Notes: a model not told the origin generated them from the letters alone. 64,000 bases of DNA from AP-15 sp963700185 (GCA_963700185.1 CAVOWP010000015.1:1-64000); one strand, 5' to 3'; positions 38,609 through 48,837 are shown, numbered from the stretch's first letter. Numbers and translations: made by a program.

Positions 38609-38966
38609 TGGCCGCGCCGTCACTCGCGCCGCGGCTCACCGACATCCTTGAGGCGATCGGGCATATCCGCAGCGAAATGTCACGATCGAGGCGTTCGAAG
38701 GCGACTGGCGCAAACGGTGGCTGGTCGAGCGCGGCGTCGAAATCGTCTCCGAGGCCAGCCGGCATTTGACGGACGAACTCAAGAGCCGGCATCCCGAGAT
38801 CCCTTGGGCAAAGGTCGCTGGGATTGGAAATATTCTGCGCCACGAATATGAGGGCGTTTCGCCGCCGGTCATGTGGAAGCTCGCGCAGGACGATCTGACT
38901 CCATTGGAGCAGGTGTGCCGCGAGGAGCTGGCGAAGGAGCAGGCGGCCGGAACTACATCAGCTTGA
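38608..38966 (+). pseudogene. HEPN (DUF86/HepT-like) toxin, frameshifted
   Basis: First frame: APSLAPRLTDILEAIGHIRS; near 38683 the homologous reading continues in another frame: TIEAFEGDWRKRWLVERGVE, IVSEASRHLTDELKSRHPEI, VAGIGNILRHEYEGVSPPVM and LEQVCREELAKEQ. The shift equals one lost base (or two gained). HEPN proteins of this type are RNases; the segment ILRHEYEGV corresponds to the RxxxxHxY active-site region, which here lacks the usual upstream Arg, as in a known subgroup by my recollection. As read the toxin is not made. Confidence 0.75.
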
Positions 38967-39022
38967 GCTGCTCCGTCAGCGGCGGTTTTGGACATGATCG
39001 TCCCGGGCGACCTGGAAAACCC

Positions 39023-39744
39023 TCAGCCGTAGGCGAAAAGCAACGGGCCACGGGCTGCTGAAGCGAGGAACTCTAGTTTGAGCAGACGAACACGCGCCGC
39101 TTCAGCCGATACCCGAAACGTCGTGCGAACGAGCTCAATGAGGGCAACGGCTTGAACGCTGCCTATGGCGACAGGTCCGAAAAGGTCATGCTCTTGCTGG
39201 AACGCACCGACAGTGCACTGCAAAAGGGATATGGGCATTAGGAGGGCGCCGCAGATATAGCCGGCCTGCCACTCCATCCACTCGGTGCTGCGTGCATCAA
39301 TTATCGTCTCGCGCTTACAGACCTGCACGGTGTTACGATCTTTCGGCTGAAGCAAGTCGCCGGATCGCGGTTCGAGCGCAAACAAATAACCATGAAAATG
39401 CACGTGCCCGTACTCGTGGCTTAGGGTCGTGCGGTAACGGTTTTCGCGGCGTTCGTCATATGCCAACTCGCCGGCGATGCGCACACGCGGCTTTCGCCCC
39501 GACCGGAATTCCGTGACTCCCTCGACGTCGGCACCATATTCGCTGAGATCAGCACCAGGATCGAAATCAGACACATCTCGCTCGATAAGGCGGGTCAGGT
39601 CGTCCGTCAAAATCGGGGTTGGGATCTCGCCGTGGGTCGGCTTGAAAAACTGAGTGAGCAACGCCTCGCATTCTCGGGTCGAGTTCGGCCGGCTGATAGT
39701 GAGGCCGAAGAGCGAACCGGCCGGTCGTGTCGCGGACCTGTCGC
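39023..39744 (-). CDS. ImmA/IrrE-type metallopeptidase, 5' end shifted
   Basis: The body (213 residues, open from 39661) has the zinc motif TLSHEYGHVHFHG and C-terminal segments EWQAGYICGALLMP and LIELVRTTFRVSAEAARVRL. ATG 39744 gives MRQVRDTTGRFALRPHYQPA, ELD, then one extra base near 39672 separates it from RECEALLTQFFKPTHGEIP. With the base removed the gene is about 240 codons and begins 5 bases after the XRE gene. ImmA-type proteases cleave the partner repressor on DNA damage or other signals. Confidence 0.82.
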
Positions 39745-39748
39745 ATGT

Positions 39749-40108
39749 TTAAGCGCCTTTCTTGCCGGGCGAAGATCGGCGGAAGGCCTGGACCCATTTG
39801 TCGACCTCGCTGGGAGTCGCGTCCCTCCGTCGCGCCGCCGCGGGAACCCAGCCCGCAAGGTAAAATAGGTAATTTGCGCTCAGATTGAGCACGCGCGCGA
39901 ACTCGTTAATCATGTGGTCGGACGTCGGGCTGCGCCGATCGTGCTCGATGTCGTTAAGGTATTGCGGCGAGATTGACCCGCCTTCCTCGCGCTGGATTTG
40001 CTCCGAAAGCTGCTTTTGGCTGAGGCCCCAGGCCCGGCGTTCTTGGGAGATGTAGCGGCCGAAATCCTCGTCGACATCGTCGCTTCCGGTGGTGAACGAC
40101 ACATTCAC
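39749..40108 (-). CDS. XRE-family HTH repressor
   Basis: 119 residues. The HTH reads LSQKQLSEQIQREEGGSISP and QYLNDIEHDRRSPTSDHMIN, followed by FARVLNLSANYLFYLAGWVP. Gene order XRE then ImmA on the same strand is the classical repressor-protease switch of mobile elements (ImmR-ImmA) and of some toxin-antitoxin modules. It starts at the boundary of a truncated helicase gene on the other strand. Confidence 0.85.
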   Translation of the reverse strand: MNVSFTTGSDDVDEDFGRYISQERRAWGLSQKQLSEQIQREEGGSISPQYLNDIEHDRRSPTSDHMINEFARVLNLSANYLFYLAGWVPAAARRRDATPSEVDKWVQAFRRSSPGKKGA

Positions 40109-40600
40109 GTTTGAAAGTCGGCCTCGCCGGTCGACCCGTATTCGACATCACGCGAGGGTTCTCCTGGGTCCGCCTCTCTAGCCGTGCGAGAGTAATCGAC
40201 GACCGTGGTCCGGGCGGTCTTCTCGAAGTGATCGCACGGCCTACGCCACGCGAATTCTATGATCGTCTGATTACTCCGTCGCATGCAGACGTTTGCGACA
40301 CGTCCTGTCCGGACTGTCTTCGCAGCTACAGCAACCTCGCTTACCATAACCTCCTTGATTGGCGGCTTGCCGTCGACATGGCTGCGCTTGCGCTTGATCC
40401 GCAGTTACAGCCCTCGCTCGGCTCCTCTCAGTGGGCCCGAGTTGCCGACCTGGCAGCTATCACGCTCCAAGCTGCCCGACCCGGATACAGCCGAATTTCC
40501 CTCGCGGGACTCCCCGCCCTAACTAACGGCACAGAGGTTATTATCGTCACTCATCCGCTGTGGCGCACTGATCGCACATTGCTGGGACCAGAAGTTGCAG
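40105..40600 (+). pseudogene. C-terminal fragment of a DUF1998-type helicase
   Basis: The plus-strand frame gives GGLLEVIARPTPREFYDRLI, then DVCDTSCPDCLRSYSNLAYH and NLLDWRLAVDMAALAL. The four-Cys arrangement followed by YxNxxxHxxLDW is the C-terminal zinc region of large superfamily II helicases carrying DUF1998, a group that includes components of several phage defence systems. ATPase domains are missing; the 5' border coincides with the XRE gene start and the 3' end runs into the IS21 element. Which system it came from cannot be decided. Confidence 0.6.
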
Positions 40601-40718
40601 CAGCGTGGTGGAAGCGCCGGAGCAAAAATCCCTCATTGAAGCGGCCGGTCGGTCCGGTTGCGCCGGAGTAAAATTACGGCAGCAGGTAGCGCTTTGGCAT
40701 AATGGCCGAGGGCGGGGG

Positions 40719-42220
40719 ATGAAGGTAGTGGAGCTTTATGGACGGGTTCGTTACGCCGTACAGATCGAGGGTCTGAGCCGCCGGGAAGCGGCGCGGCAGT
40801 TTGGGATCGACCCGCGGACAGTAGCCAAGATGCTGGCGTTCTCGGTTCCGCCTGGGTACCGGCGGAGGCGGCCACCGGCGCGTCCAAAGCTCGATCCATT
40901 CACCGGGATCATCGACGGTATCCTGGCGGAGGATGGGGGCCGGCCGAGGAAGCAGCGGCATACCTCGAAGCGGATCTTCGAACGGCTTCGCGACGAGCAC
41001 GGCTATGCCGGCGGGATCACCATTGTTAAGGACTACGTGCTGGCGCGCCGGCTGCGGCAGCGCGAGGTGTTCGTACCGCTGCGTCACGATCCTGGCCATG
41101 TGCAGGCGGATTTTGGTGAGGCGCAGGCGGAGATCGTCGGGGTGGAGCGCAAGATCCACTTCTTTGCGATCGACCTGCCGCACAGCGACGCCTGCTTCGT
41201 GCAGGCCTATCCGGAGGAGACCACCGAAGCGTTTTGTGACGGGCACAACGCCGCGTTCAGTTTCTTCGGCGGCGTACCGAAGTCGATCCTCTACGACAAT
41301 ACGAAGCTGGCGGTGGCCCGCATCCTGGGCGATGGGACGCGGCAGCGGACGCGAGTGTTCAGCGAGCTGCAATCTCATTACCTGTTTGCCGACCGGTTCG
41401 GGCGTCCGGGTAAGGGGAACGACAAGGGCAAGGTCGAAGGGCTGGTCGGCTGGATCCGCCGGAACCTGCTGGTGCCGGTACCGCGGGCGGCGAGCTTCAC
41501 GGCACTGAACGAGCAGCTGCTCGAAGGTTGTCGCCGCCGGCTCGCCGATCGGCTGCGCGAGTCACGACGAGACAATCGGCGAGTGCCTGGCGCGGGATCT
41601 GGCGGCCTTCCAAGACTTGCCGCCAGCACCCTATGACGCCTGCGAGAAGAAGGCGGCCCGGGTCAACTCGCAGTCGCTGGTGCGCTATCGCGGCACCGAC
41701 TACTCGGTCCCGACCGCCTATGGCCACCGGGAAGTGGTAATCCGCGGCTATGTCCATGAGGTGGTGATCTCCTGTGGGGCCGCGGTGATCGCCCGTCATC
41801 CGCGCTCCTATGAACGCGAGGACTTTGTCTTCGACCCGTTGCATTACTTGGCTTTGCTCGAACGCAAGATCGGCGCTCTCGACCAGGCGGCACCACTGGT
41901 CGGCTGGGCCCTGCCCGAGGAATTCGCCACATTGCGTCGCCTGATCGAAGCGCGCATGGCCAAACGCGGCAAACGCGAGTTCGTCCAGGTGCTGCGGCTG
42001 CTGGAGGTGTTCCGCCGCGAGGACGTGCTGGCCGGCGTCAGAGAGGCCATCGCCCGTGGCGTGATCGGCTTTGACGCGGTCAAGCATCTGGTGCTGTGCC
42101 GGAATCGAGCGTCGGCCGCCGCGGCTCGACTTGACGGTCTATCCCTATCTGCCGCGGGCTACCGTGGCGATAACATCAGCCAGGGCCTATCTCGACCTTC
42201 TTACCAGCGCCTCGTCGTGA
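40719..42220 (+). pseudogene. istA: IS21-family transposase IstA, two frameshifts
   Basis: From ATG 40719: HTH (LSRREAARQFGIDPRTVAKM), then the DDE core in HVQADFGEAQAEIVG, SILYDNTKLAVARI and KGNDKGKVEGLVGWIRRNLL. Near 41562 the frame changes to HDETIGECLARDLAAFQDLP, and near 42102 to IERRPPRLDLTVYPYLPRAT, ending TSASS at 42220. Both changes are explained by one extra base. The stop overlaps the GTG start of istB (GTGA). As read, transposition would need suppression of both shifts. Confidence 0.88.
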
Positions 42221-43011
42221 GCGAGACGCCCCAGCTTCTGCTCGCCCATCACCTGAAGGCACTCAGGCTGCCGAGCTTCCTACGCGAATACGACAAGCTT
42301 GCCCAGCAATGCGCTGCCGAAGGCGTCGACCACCCTCGTTATCTGCTGCGCCTGGCCGAGCTCGAATTGATCGACCGGGAACAGCGGATGGTCGAACGCC
42401 GCATCAAGGAGGCGCGGTTCCCGACGGTCAAGAGCCTGGACAGTTTCGAGTTCGCGGCGATCCCTTCGCTCAATAAGACATTGGTGCTGGAGCTTGCCCG
42501 CTGCGAGTACGTCGCTCGCCGAGAGAACCTGATTGCGGTCGGCAACAGCGGCACGGGGAAGACCCACATTGCTCTCGGATTGGGGCTGGCTGCCTGCCAG
42601 AAGGGCTTATCGGTCGGCTTCGTCACGGCCGCAGCTCTGGTCCATGAGCTGATCGAGGCCAGAGACGAGAAGCGCCTGCTACGCCTGCAGCGCCAGCTGG
42701 CTGGTTACAAGCTGCTGATCATCGATGAACTCGGCTATGTACCCCTGTCGACGACCGGCGCCGAGTTGCTGTTCGAGGTCTTCAGCCAGCGCTACGAGCG
42801 CGGCTCCACCATTGTCACCAGCAATCTGCCATTCGACGAGTGGACCGGCGTGTTCGGGTCCGAGCGGCTGACCGGTGCGCTACTCGACCGGCTGACCCAC
42901 CACGTCCACATTCTCGAAATGAACGGCGACAGCTATCGGCTCAAACAGAGCAAGCGACGTCAGCGCCAGCCACAAGCAGCTGAGCTGAGCGACAACCAAA
43001 CCCAGGCTTGA
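42217..43011 (+). CDS. istB: IS21 helper ATPase IstB
   Basis: 264 residues from GTG 42217 (SETPQLLLAHHLKALRLPSF). AAA+ motifs: Walker A AVGNSGTGKTHIALGL and Walker B LLIIDELGYVPLS, followed by TSNLPFDEWTGVFGSERLTG. IstB selects target DNA and activates IstA. Because of the second shift in istA the two genes share one open frame here, giving an apparent fusion that should be split. Confidence 0.92.
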   Translation: MSETPQLLLAHHLKALRLPSFLREYDKLAQQCAAEGVDHPRYLLRLAELELIDREQRMVERRIKEARFPTVKSLDSFEFAAIPSLNKTLVLELARCEYVARRENLIAVGNSGTGKTHIALGLGLAACQKGLSVGFVTAAALVHELIEARDEKRLLRLQRQLAGYKLLIIDELGYVPLSTTGAELLFEVFSQRYERGSTIVTSNLPFDEWTGVFGSERLTGALLDRLTHHVHILEMNGDSYRLKQSKRRQRQPQAAELSDNQTQA

Positions 43012-43894
43012 TAGCGAAATAAAAAAGCCTGGTAGCGCGGCAACCTGGATAGAATGCTGCATTGCCTCGCCTGGAATGCTGCCCGAGGCTAACCTATTGC
43101 CTCATCTGATTTGCTACCGACCGATTTTCATCGGCGGGGCCAATGGATAAGGCGGATCAGCATGTCGCGTGCGACGAGGTGCGTAAGTGGCGGCGTAGCT
43201 GGCCAGCAAAAGCCCTATGGATTTGCCGCTGCGCTTGGACGACGCCAGCGCGTCGCCCACAACTCCACAGGGCCCACAACATCAAGTAATATAATTCACA
43301 TTGAATAAAGAAAAGAGAAGCGTGCCTCGAGAGAGAACAGTGAGGTAACGGGAGCCGGTTGGGCGAGGCTATGGCCCGACGACTCGGTAATCATTCTCTC
43401 GTGAGGCAATTCGGCTTCTCATCCTGTTTGTCGCCCAGCAAAAGCCTTCCCGTAGCGGTCTTTGGCATCCATCCGTGATGCAGTTTCACCCCGGCCCGCT
43501 GATGCATATTCTCTCCGGCGTTGACAGCGTGGGACGAAGCCGAACGCAACCATAATCTCCGGATCGATCCACTGCACAGCTTCATCTCGGTTTTCGAAGC
43601 GCTTCGTCGTCCCGCCTGATGCATGTCTGGATCCGCTGCGCACAGCGGCGATAGGCATCACCTTTAATGCCCAAATCACCACTGACTAATCCGGAAATTG
43701 TGATTGACAAACCGACGACATTGATATATACATAATCACGATTATATCATTTAATGCTAACTATATTTGCAGTAGTGCGGCTGTTTTCCGTAGCAGGAGG
43801 TTACTAATTACTACATCTAAACGGTGTTGATTAATATTTAAGATATATTGCTATAACAATATTCGGACGGCATCGGCTGTCCCGAGGTGAACCA
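43012..43894. other. Intergenic, AT-rich right part
   Basis: The IS21 right end should lie near 43020-43090, where TGGATAGAATGCTGC and TGGAATGCTGCC repeat a motif, but I could not match it to the left end. From about 43680 the sequence is markedly AT-rich (for example ATTATATCATTTAATGC), forming the upstream region of the GH30 gene. No gene supported. Confidence 0.5.
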
Positions 43895-45307
43895 ATGACA
43901 TTGATGAATACGGAGCCCGCCGCGGCGAGCGCCGCGCGGCCGTGGCCGAACGCTCGCGGCGCGGCAAGCCGACGCTTATTGAGGGCAGGCATTGCCTCCG
44001 CTGCCGCGAGTCTATTTTTGGCTCTGAGTTGTGGCTTGGCATACACCGGCCCCAGCGCCACCTTGTCGGTCGCCATTGTTTCCTCCCACCCGCCCCCCAC
44101 GGCTAATTTTGTTGCCAATTTTAACGATGTCCACCAGATCATCGACGGATTCGGGGGTGCGGACGCGTTTGTTGGGGCGTTCCCTAGTGCCACGATTGAC
44201 TCATTATTTTGCGTCAATGCTACGGACCGAGGTTGCTCCAATCCCGGAATCGGCTTGACATTTCTGCGGCAAAATCTTGGGGAAACGGATACCCAATCCA
44301 ATGCGGTAGCAGTAGTGGCGCGGGGCGGCAAGGTATGGGAGACTCCATGGGGGATTTCGAATCCTGGCGATCCGTCTACTTATCAAGCGTCAGCCCAAAA
44401 TGTTATTAATTTGGTGTCTGCGCAGATCGCATCCGGCATTCCTATATATGCTGTCGCGACGCAGAACGAGCCGGACTGTGGCTGCAATGGGGGCAGTGTA
44501 TGGTCGGCGTCGCAAACGGCGGCATTCGCGGATGTCCTTGGTCCGATGGTGCATGCCCTAACGTCACCCGTAAAACTCATATCGCCAGAAGTGGCGTTTA
44601 GTCCTGACTTTCCCGATTTCGTCGCGGCGATCGAAGCGGATGCCACCGCCAACGCGCAGACCGACATCTTCTCGTTTCATCAGTATAGCGGCATTCCGTC
44701 AGTAGCGAATGACGGCTCGCGCCATGTATGGGAGACTGAAGACGCAATAAGCAGCTGTTGCAGCGCTCCCTACGACACCGGCATCTCCGACGCTGCCAAT
44801 GGAGTGTCGGAGTGGGTGTACGACGCACTCGTAACCTACGGCGCAAATGCGTGGCATTTCTGGTGGGCCTGGTATCCAGACTTCTCCGCCGATAGCAATA
44901 GCCAGATCTACGTCCAAGGCAACGTAACCAAACGCTACTTTGCCTACGGTAACTGGTCGCGCTTTGTCCGGCCTGGATGGGTACGCATCGGCGTTTCGGG
45001 GAGCCTCTCGGGCCTCTATGGCGTTGCTGCTTTCAAGAACCCGTCGAATGGCGCGTTTGCCATCGTCGCCATCAACAACAGCGGCTCCGACATCCAGAAC
45101 GTCACCTTCGGCGTTTCGGGCGCGAACGTCACAGGTTCGGTCACGCCCTATATCACTTCAGGTACTCCAATAGGAGCGCTGGGGTCCGATGGCAACCTCT
45201 CTGCGGGCTCTGCGTCCTCGAACGTTCCAGCCTCTCTGCCCGTTAGTGGTGGCGTGTTTACGTCTACCGTTCCCTATGGCGTGACGACGTTTGTCGGGCA
45301 GAACTGA
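43895..45307 (+). CDS. Secreted GH30-family glycoside hydrolase
   Basis: 470 residues from ATG 43895 after GAGGTGAACC. The N-terminus has Arg pairs and a hydrophobic core (ASRRLLRAGIASAAASLFLA) ending near GLAYT, so it is exported. The (beta/alpha)8 domain begins QIIDGFGGADAFVG (82-95); acid/base Glu192 is in VATQNEPDCG and the nucleophile is in HVWETEDA (Glu282 most likely). A C-terminal beta domain includes YLSGLYGVAAFKNPSNG-like sequence (GLYGVAAFKNPSNGAFAIVA). GH30 enzymes cut xylan, glucuronoxylan or beta-glucans; subfamily not fixed. Base composition is lower in GC than neighbours, suggesting transfer. Intact. Confidence 0.85.
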   Translation: MTLMNTEPAAASAARPWPNARGAASRRLLRAGIASAAASLFLALSCGLAYTGPSATLSVAIVSSHPPPTANFVANFNDVHQIIDGFGGADAFVGAFPSATIDSLFCVNATDRGCSNPGIGLTFLRQNLGETDTQSNAVAVVARGGKVWETPWGISNPGDPSTYQASAQNVINLVSAQIASGIPIYAVATQNEPDCGCNGGSVWSASQTAAFADVLGPMVHALTSPVKLISPEVAFSPDFPDFVAAIEADATANAQTDIFSFHQYSGIPSVANDGSRHVWETEDAISSCCSAPYDTGISDAANGVSEWVYDALVTYGANAWHFWWAWYPDFSADSNSQIYVQGNVTKRYFAYGNWSRFVRPGWVRIGVSGSLSGLYGVAAFKNPSNGAFAIVAINNSGSDIQNVTFGVSGANVTGSVTPYITSGTPIGALGSDGNLSAGSASSNVPASLPVSGGVFTSTVPYGVTTFVGQN

Positions 45308-45339
45308 CGATCGGCGCGGATCTGGAGATGGTTGCGGCG

Positions 45340-45495
45340 AGCGGGTCGATATCGTGGTCGTTTACAAGGTCGACCGGCTGACGCGCTCGCTCGCCGATTT
45401 CACCCGGCTGGTCGAGACCTTCGACGCACAAGCCCTGTCGATCGTTTCGGTGATCCAACAATTCAATACGACGAGCTCGATAGAACGTGCTGTTG
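45340..45495 (+). pseudogene. Serine recombinase internal fragment
   Basis: VDIVVVYKVDRLTRSLADFT, RLVETFDAQALSIVSVIQQF and NTTSS match residues of the 31885-33615 recombinase, then the match ends. It begins 30 bases after the GH30 stop. The complementary N-terminal piece lies 3.4 kb away on the opposite strand (48838-49011). Confidence 0.8.
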
Positions 45496-45569
45496 TCGCT
45501 TGCGCAGTTAAGCAGCCGCACCAGCCTTTGTAATCACAACCTATAGATTTTACGACGAGAGCGGCATAC

Positions 45570-45607
45570 TCGAATAGTCTCGGGTTCGAATTCCGACAGG
45601 CTCACCA
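45570..45607 (+). other. 3' half-tRNA-like sequence ending in CCA
   Basis: TCGGGTTCGAATTCCGA can form a five-pair T stem (last pair G-T) with a seven-base TTCGAAT loop, followed by CAGGCTCACCA, that is a seven-base acceptor strand, discriminator A and CCA. No matching 5' acceptor GAGCCTG is found upstream, so this is probably the 3' end of a tRNA left as an attachment-site scar. Confidence 0.5.
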
Positions 45608-45688
45608 TATTATGAAAAGCTTGACCTGTTTGCCGGATAGTCGGACGGGCCAACAGGACCCTGATTTGACCTGGTAAGCGCTGCTGGC

Positions 45689-45855
45689 GTGAACACGACA
45701 GGTTTGTTCCATCCCGCTGTCGCCGAATGGTTCGACCGCAGCTTTGCCATGCCCACCGCCGCGCAGGCCGAGGCGTGGCCGGCGATCCAAGCGGGCCGGC
45801 ATACCTTGATCGCCGCGCCGACCGGGTCCGGGAAGACGCTTGCCGCCTTTCGCAC
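45689..45855 (+). pseudogene. Lhr-type DEAD/DEAH helicase, N-terminal fragment
   Basis: LFHPAVAEWFDRSFAMPTAA, QAEAWPAIQAGRHTLIAAPT and GSGKTLAAF form the Q motif and Walker A region of Lhr-like helicases. The gene is cut after about 55 residues, where sequence of the opposite-strand SDR fragment begins. Confidence 0.75.
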
Positions 45856-45884
45856 GTCTATCCGCTTTGGCCCAAGGCCATGAA

Positions 45885-46136
45885 CACAGTCACATCCGCA
45901 ACCTCTTCGGCGGTGCCGAGGCGGCCCACGGGAAGCCATGGCGGACGTAGTCGTCGAAATATCCGGGATTGACGGTGCGGTAGCGGTCCCAGCCATCGCC
46001 CTCGACCAGAATCGAGCCCGGCGAGACGGTGTTGACGCGGATGCCGTACGGCACGAACTCCAGTGCCCACCGCTCGGTGTCGAAAATCAACGCCGCCTTG
46101 GCCACGCCGTATTGGCCGGACATTGCCAGCTGCGGC
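45885..46136 (-). pseudogene. Short-chain dehydrogenase fragment
   Basis: Minus strand SGQYGVAKAALIFDTERWAL, EFVPYGIRVNTVSPGSILVE and GYFDDYVRHGFP, then in a shifted frame GRLGTAEEVADVTVFMA. This covers the YxxxK active site region and the following strand of an SDR. Both ends are missing. Confidence 0.75.
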
Positions 46137-46390
46137 GAGGGGATCGGTTGCGCTCGCTGGTATAAAACCCGCCTTCGATTTTAGGTGATTAAAGAAAATT
46201 TAGATAAATTACACGATATCATACTTTACGTTTTTTAGTTATGTTTTACGTTGACAATTAAGTTGAAATTTGCATAAAAGACCGAAGAACTTTTAGAGTT
46301 TCTCAAGGGCTGGCTGTCGACGGCGGCATTCCTTTACTGGCCCTGATCTGTAGAGAATTGAAAACGTCACTCGCATTCCATCGAGAAGAG

Positions 46391-46996
46391 ATGATCATGA
46401 CCCTAATCTACCCCAACATTGTCCCGGAAAACAACCTGCGACTGCCGGATGCGCTGACAGTCAAGCATGGTCCGGCCCGCCTCCTCTCCCGATTTGTTCT
46501 TGAGGGTGACAAGGCGGCACGGCAGATGGGTCTTCGTTTGCGGCTGCGACATGATTTCGGCGAGCTGCTGTATTTGAACGAGCGGGAAGTCGCCCGCGGC
46601 AACTGGTTCAAATTGGTCAATATGTACAATCCGGCCCATTGCGATTTGTCGCCCGAAAACTCCTATTGGATTTCCGGAGAAAATGAGGAAGGCGATATCG
46701 TGCTGACGCAAGCCGGGCGGATTTATTACTGGCCGGAAACGAGCTTGGCCGAAGAAGCGCACTCGATGTTCTATGCCGGCCACGGCGAGGGCCAGCTTTG
46801 CAATGTGACGGCGCCGGCCGCCGGGCGAATAGGCGGGATCGTATTCTGCGCCGGATCGCATTGGATACGGCCGGATTTTCGCGGGCATCGGCTGTCTCAA
46901 CTACTGTCAAGGTTGGGTCGAGCCTATGCGATGTCGCGTTGGCCGGTAGATTGGGCGATCGCCCTCGTCGCCCCAGTGCTCATCGAAAAGGGCTGA
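46391..46996 (+). pseudogene. Acyltransferase-like protein, C-terminally cut
   Basis: About 200 residues from ATG 46391 (MIMTLIYPNIVPENNLRLPD), preceded by an AT-rich leader. The part HWIRPDFRGHRLSQLLSRLG, RAYAMSRWPVDWAIALVAP resembles the acetyl-CoA-binding region of GNAT-like proteins, but I cannot name the family. At 46997 the sequence passes straight into a cytochrome c gene in another frame, so the C-terminus is lost. Confidence 0.5.
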
Positions 46997-48443
46997 CAAC
47001 AAAGGTTTCGCACGCACCTTCACCGGAAGCTTCTTGGTCGGCGACCCGGACAAGCTCTACGGCCCGTTCGAGGAGCCCAAGCAGACCCCCATGAACCACG
47101 CCCTCGGCATCGTCCCCGAGCACAGCCAGACCATCAAAACCTCGGAAATCTGTGGCACCTGCCACACAGTCCACTTGCCGGTCTTCAGCGGCACCAAAAC
47201 GATCGCCTACAGCTACGAACAATCCACCTACCCCGAGTGGGCCTTCAGCGCCTATCGCACCGGCGACACGCCCGACGGAACGCTGCCCTTCGGCCCCGGT
47301 ACACTCGCCCAATCGTGCCAAGGCTGCCACATGCCCAGCGCTGACGCGGCGAAAAACCCGTTTCGCAGCAAGATCGCCGATATCCAGGAGCACAGCAATT
47401 TCCCCGAAGCTGAGAACGCGCTCCCGGCCACCGACATCGACCTTCAGGTCCGTAGTGGCTTCGCCAAGCACGAACTGGTCGGCCTCAACGTGTTCTTCAT
47501 CGAAATAGCCAAGCAATTCGACGCCACACTCGGCATCCCATCCGTCGATCCGATGCTCGTCAGCAAGGGTGTCCCCCCGCTGGACCTGACCAGGCAGAGC
47601 ATGCTCGACCAGGCCGCCAACACCACTGCGGCAATCACGATCGCCAATTTATCACTCGATGCCAACGAACTCCGCGCGAGCCTCACCATCACCAACAAGA
47701 CCGGCCACAAATTCCCATCCGGAGTCGGCTTCCGCCGCGCCTTCGTCGATTTCACAGTGTCCGACGCCGCCGGCAACGTGATCTGGGAATCCGGCCGCAC
47801 CAACATTGCCGGCGTCTTGATCGACCAGAACGGCCAGCCAATCGCAGGCGAGCTTTGGTGGAAGGAAAACTGCTCGGCGCACATCAACAGCCCTGGCAAT
47901 AATCCTCACCAGCCGCATTACCAAACCATCTCGCAGCAAAACCAGGTGCAGATCTTCCAGGAACTCGTCACCACTCCACCGAGCGGCTCGGCCCAATGCG
48001 GCCGCCACACTGACCCCTCCGGCGAACTCACCACCAGCTTCCTGTCGATCTGCGGCACCCTGAAGGACAATCGCCTGCTGCCGGCCGGCTTCCTCCCGCT
48101 GGACCAACGCATCCAGATCAGCCGAGCGCTCGGTGCCGGCGATCATATGGCCGAGGAATCCGGCGCGATCGGCACCGGCGACGACCCCGCGTACAAGACC
48201 GGCGGCGGCGACACCTTCGCCTACCAAATCCCCTTGAGCGCAATGTCTGCCTCGCCGGCCAAAGTCTCCGCGACCCTCTATTACCAGGCGATCCCACCCT
48301 TCTTCCTCCAGGACCGGTTCTGCACCGCGAAAGGCACGGACGCGGATCGGTTACGCTTCGTCACCAGCCTGTTGAGGCTTGACGGCCAGGTCGCCGGCTG
48401 GAAGCTGAAGATCGTCGGCGCCGGGACGCTCACCGTGCAATGA
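46997..48443 (+). pseudogene. Multihaem c-type cytochrome, N-terminus missing
   Basis: Open to 48443 with homologous reading from about 46999 (KGFARTFTGSFLVGDPDKLY). Two haem-binding motifs are seen, EICGTCHTVHLP and QSCQGCHMPSADA; distal segments LTITNKTGHKFPSGVGFRRA, and LDQRIQISRALGAGDH suggest a periplasmic cytochrome with a C-terminal beta-sandwich. The signal peptide and probably further haem sites were lost at the junction with the acyltransferase-like fragment. The native protein would carry electrons in the periplasm. Confidence 0.75.
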
Positions 48444-48776
48444 AACCCGACCCCCTACCCCGCCGAGCGCATGCGCCGGGGCCCGACCGCGAGGCTGCCG
48501 ACCCTCAGACGCTCGTGCCGTTCGGAATATTCGTCGGTAGAAAGTAGGGATACGGTAAGAGGCGCAACCGCAGCCGCTCCTGGTTACGCCGGTTAATTTC
48601 GTTGGTGATGTTTGCCGCCTGTGCAACCGCTCGGACTGCCGCAGCCGGGCCTTTCCCCCGCTTGAGCACCGGCTGGCACTCGATCCGCTGACCTCGAGCG
48701 CGACGCCCTATCGGTTCGAGCCACGCGAGGGCTGATCGGCACGCGCTAGGCGCTGAGGCGGTTCGTCGGACGCACT
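48444..48776. other. Intergenic, no gene supported
   Basis: A minus-strand frame continues from the recombinase fragment through this region but has no family signature; treated as non-coding. Confidence 0.45.
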
Positions 48777-48835
48777 CGCCGGTGGAGGGAAGGGGATTCG
48801 AACCGCTGGTCCCACTTACGACGGAGACCCATTTC
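48777..48835 (-). repeat. T-arm-like dispersed repeat, copy f
   Basis: ACTCGCCGGTGGAGGGAAGG then GGATTCGAACCGCTGGTCCC. Directly borders the cut end of the recombinase fragment at 48838. Confidence 0.75.
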
Positions 48836-48837
48836 AG

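Noticed and set aside
41617..43011. Fused IstA-IstB protein
   Set aside because: The fusion arises from an extra base near 42102; the GTGA overlap of istA stop and istB start is intact.
43391..43682. Minus-strand frame before the GH30 gene
   Set aside because: No ribosome site, motif or codon pattern supports it.
45541..45607. Complete tRNA gene
   Set aside because: Only the T arm and acceptor 3' strand are present; no D arm, anticodon arm or matching 5' acceptor strand.
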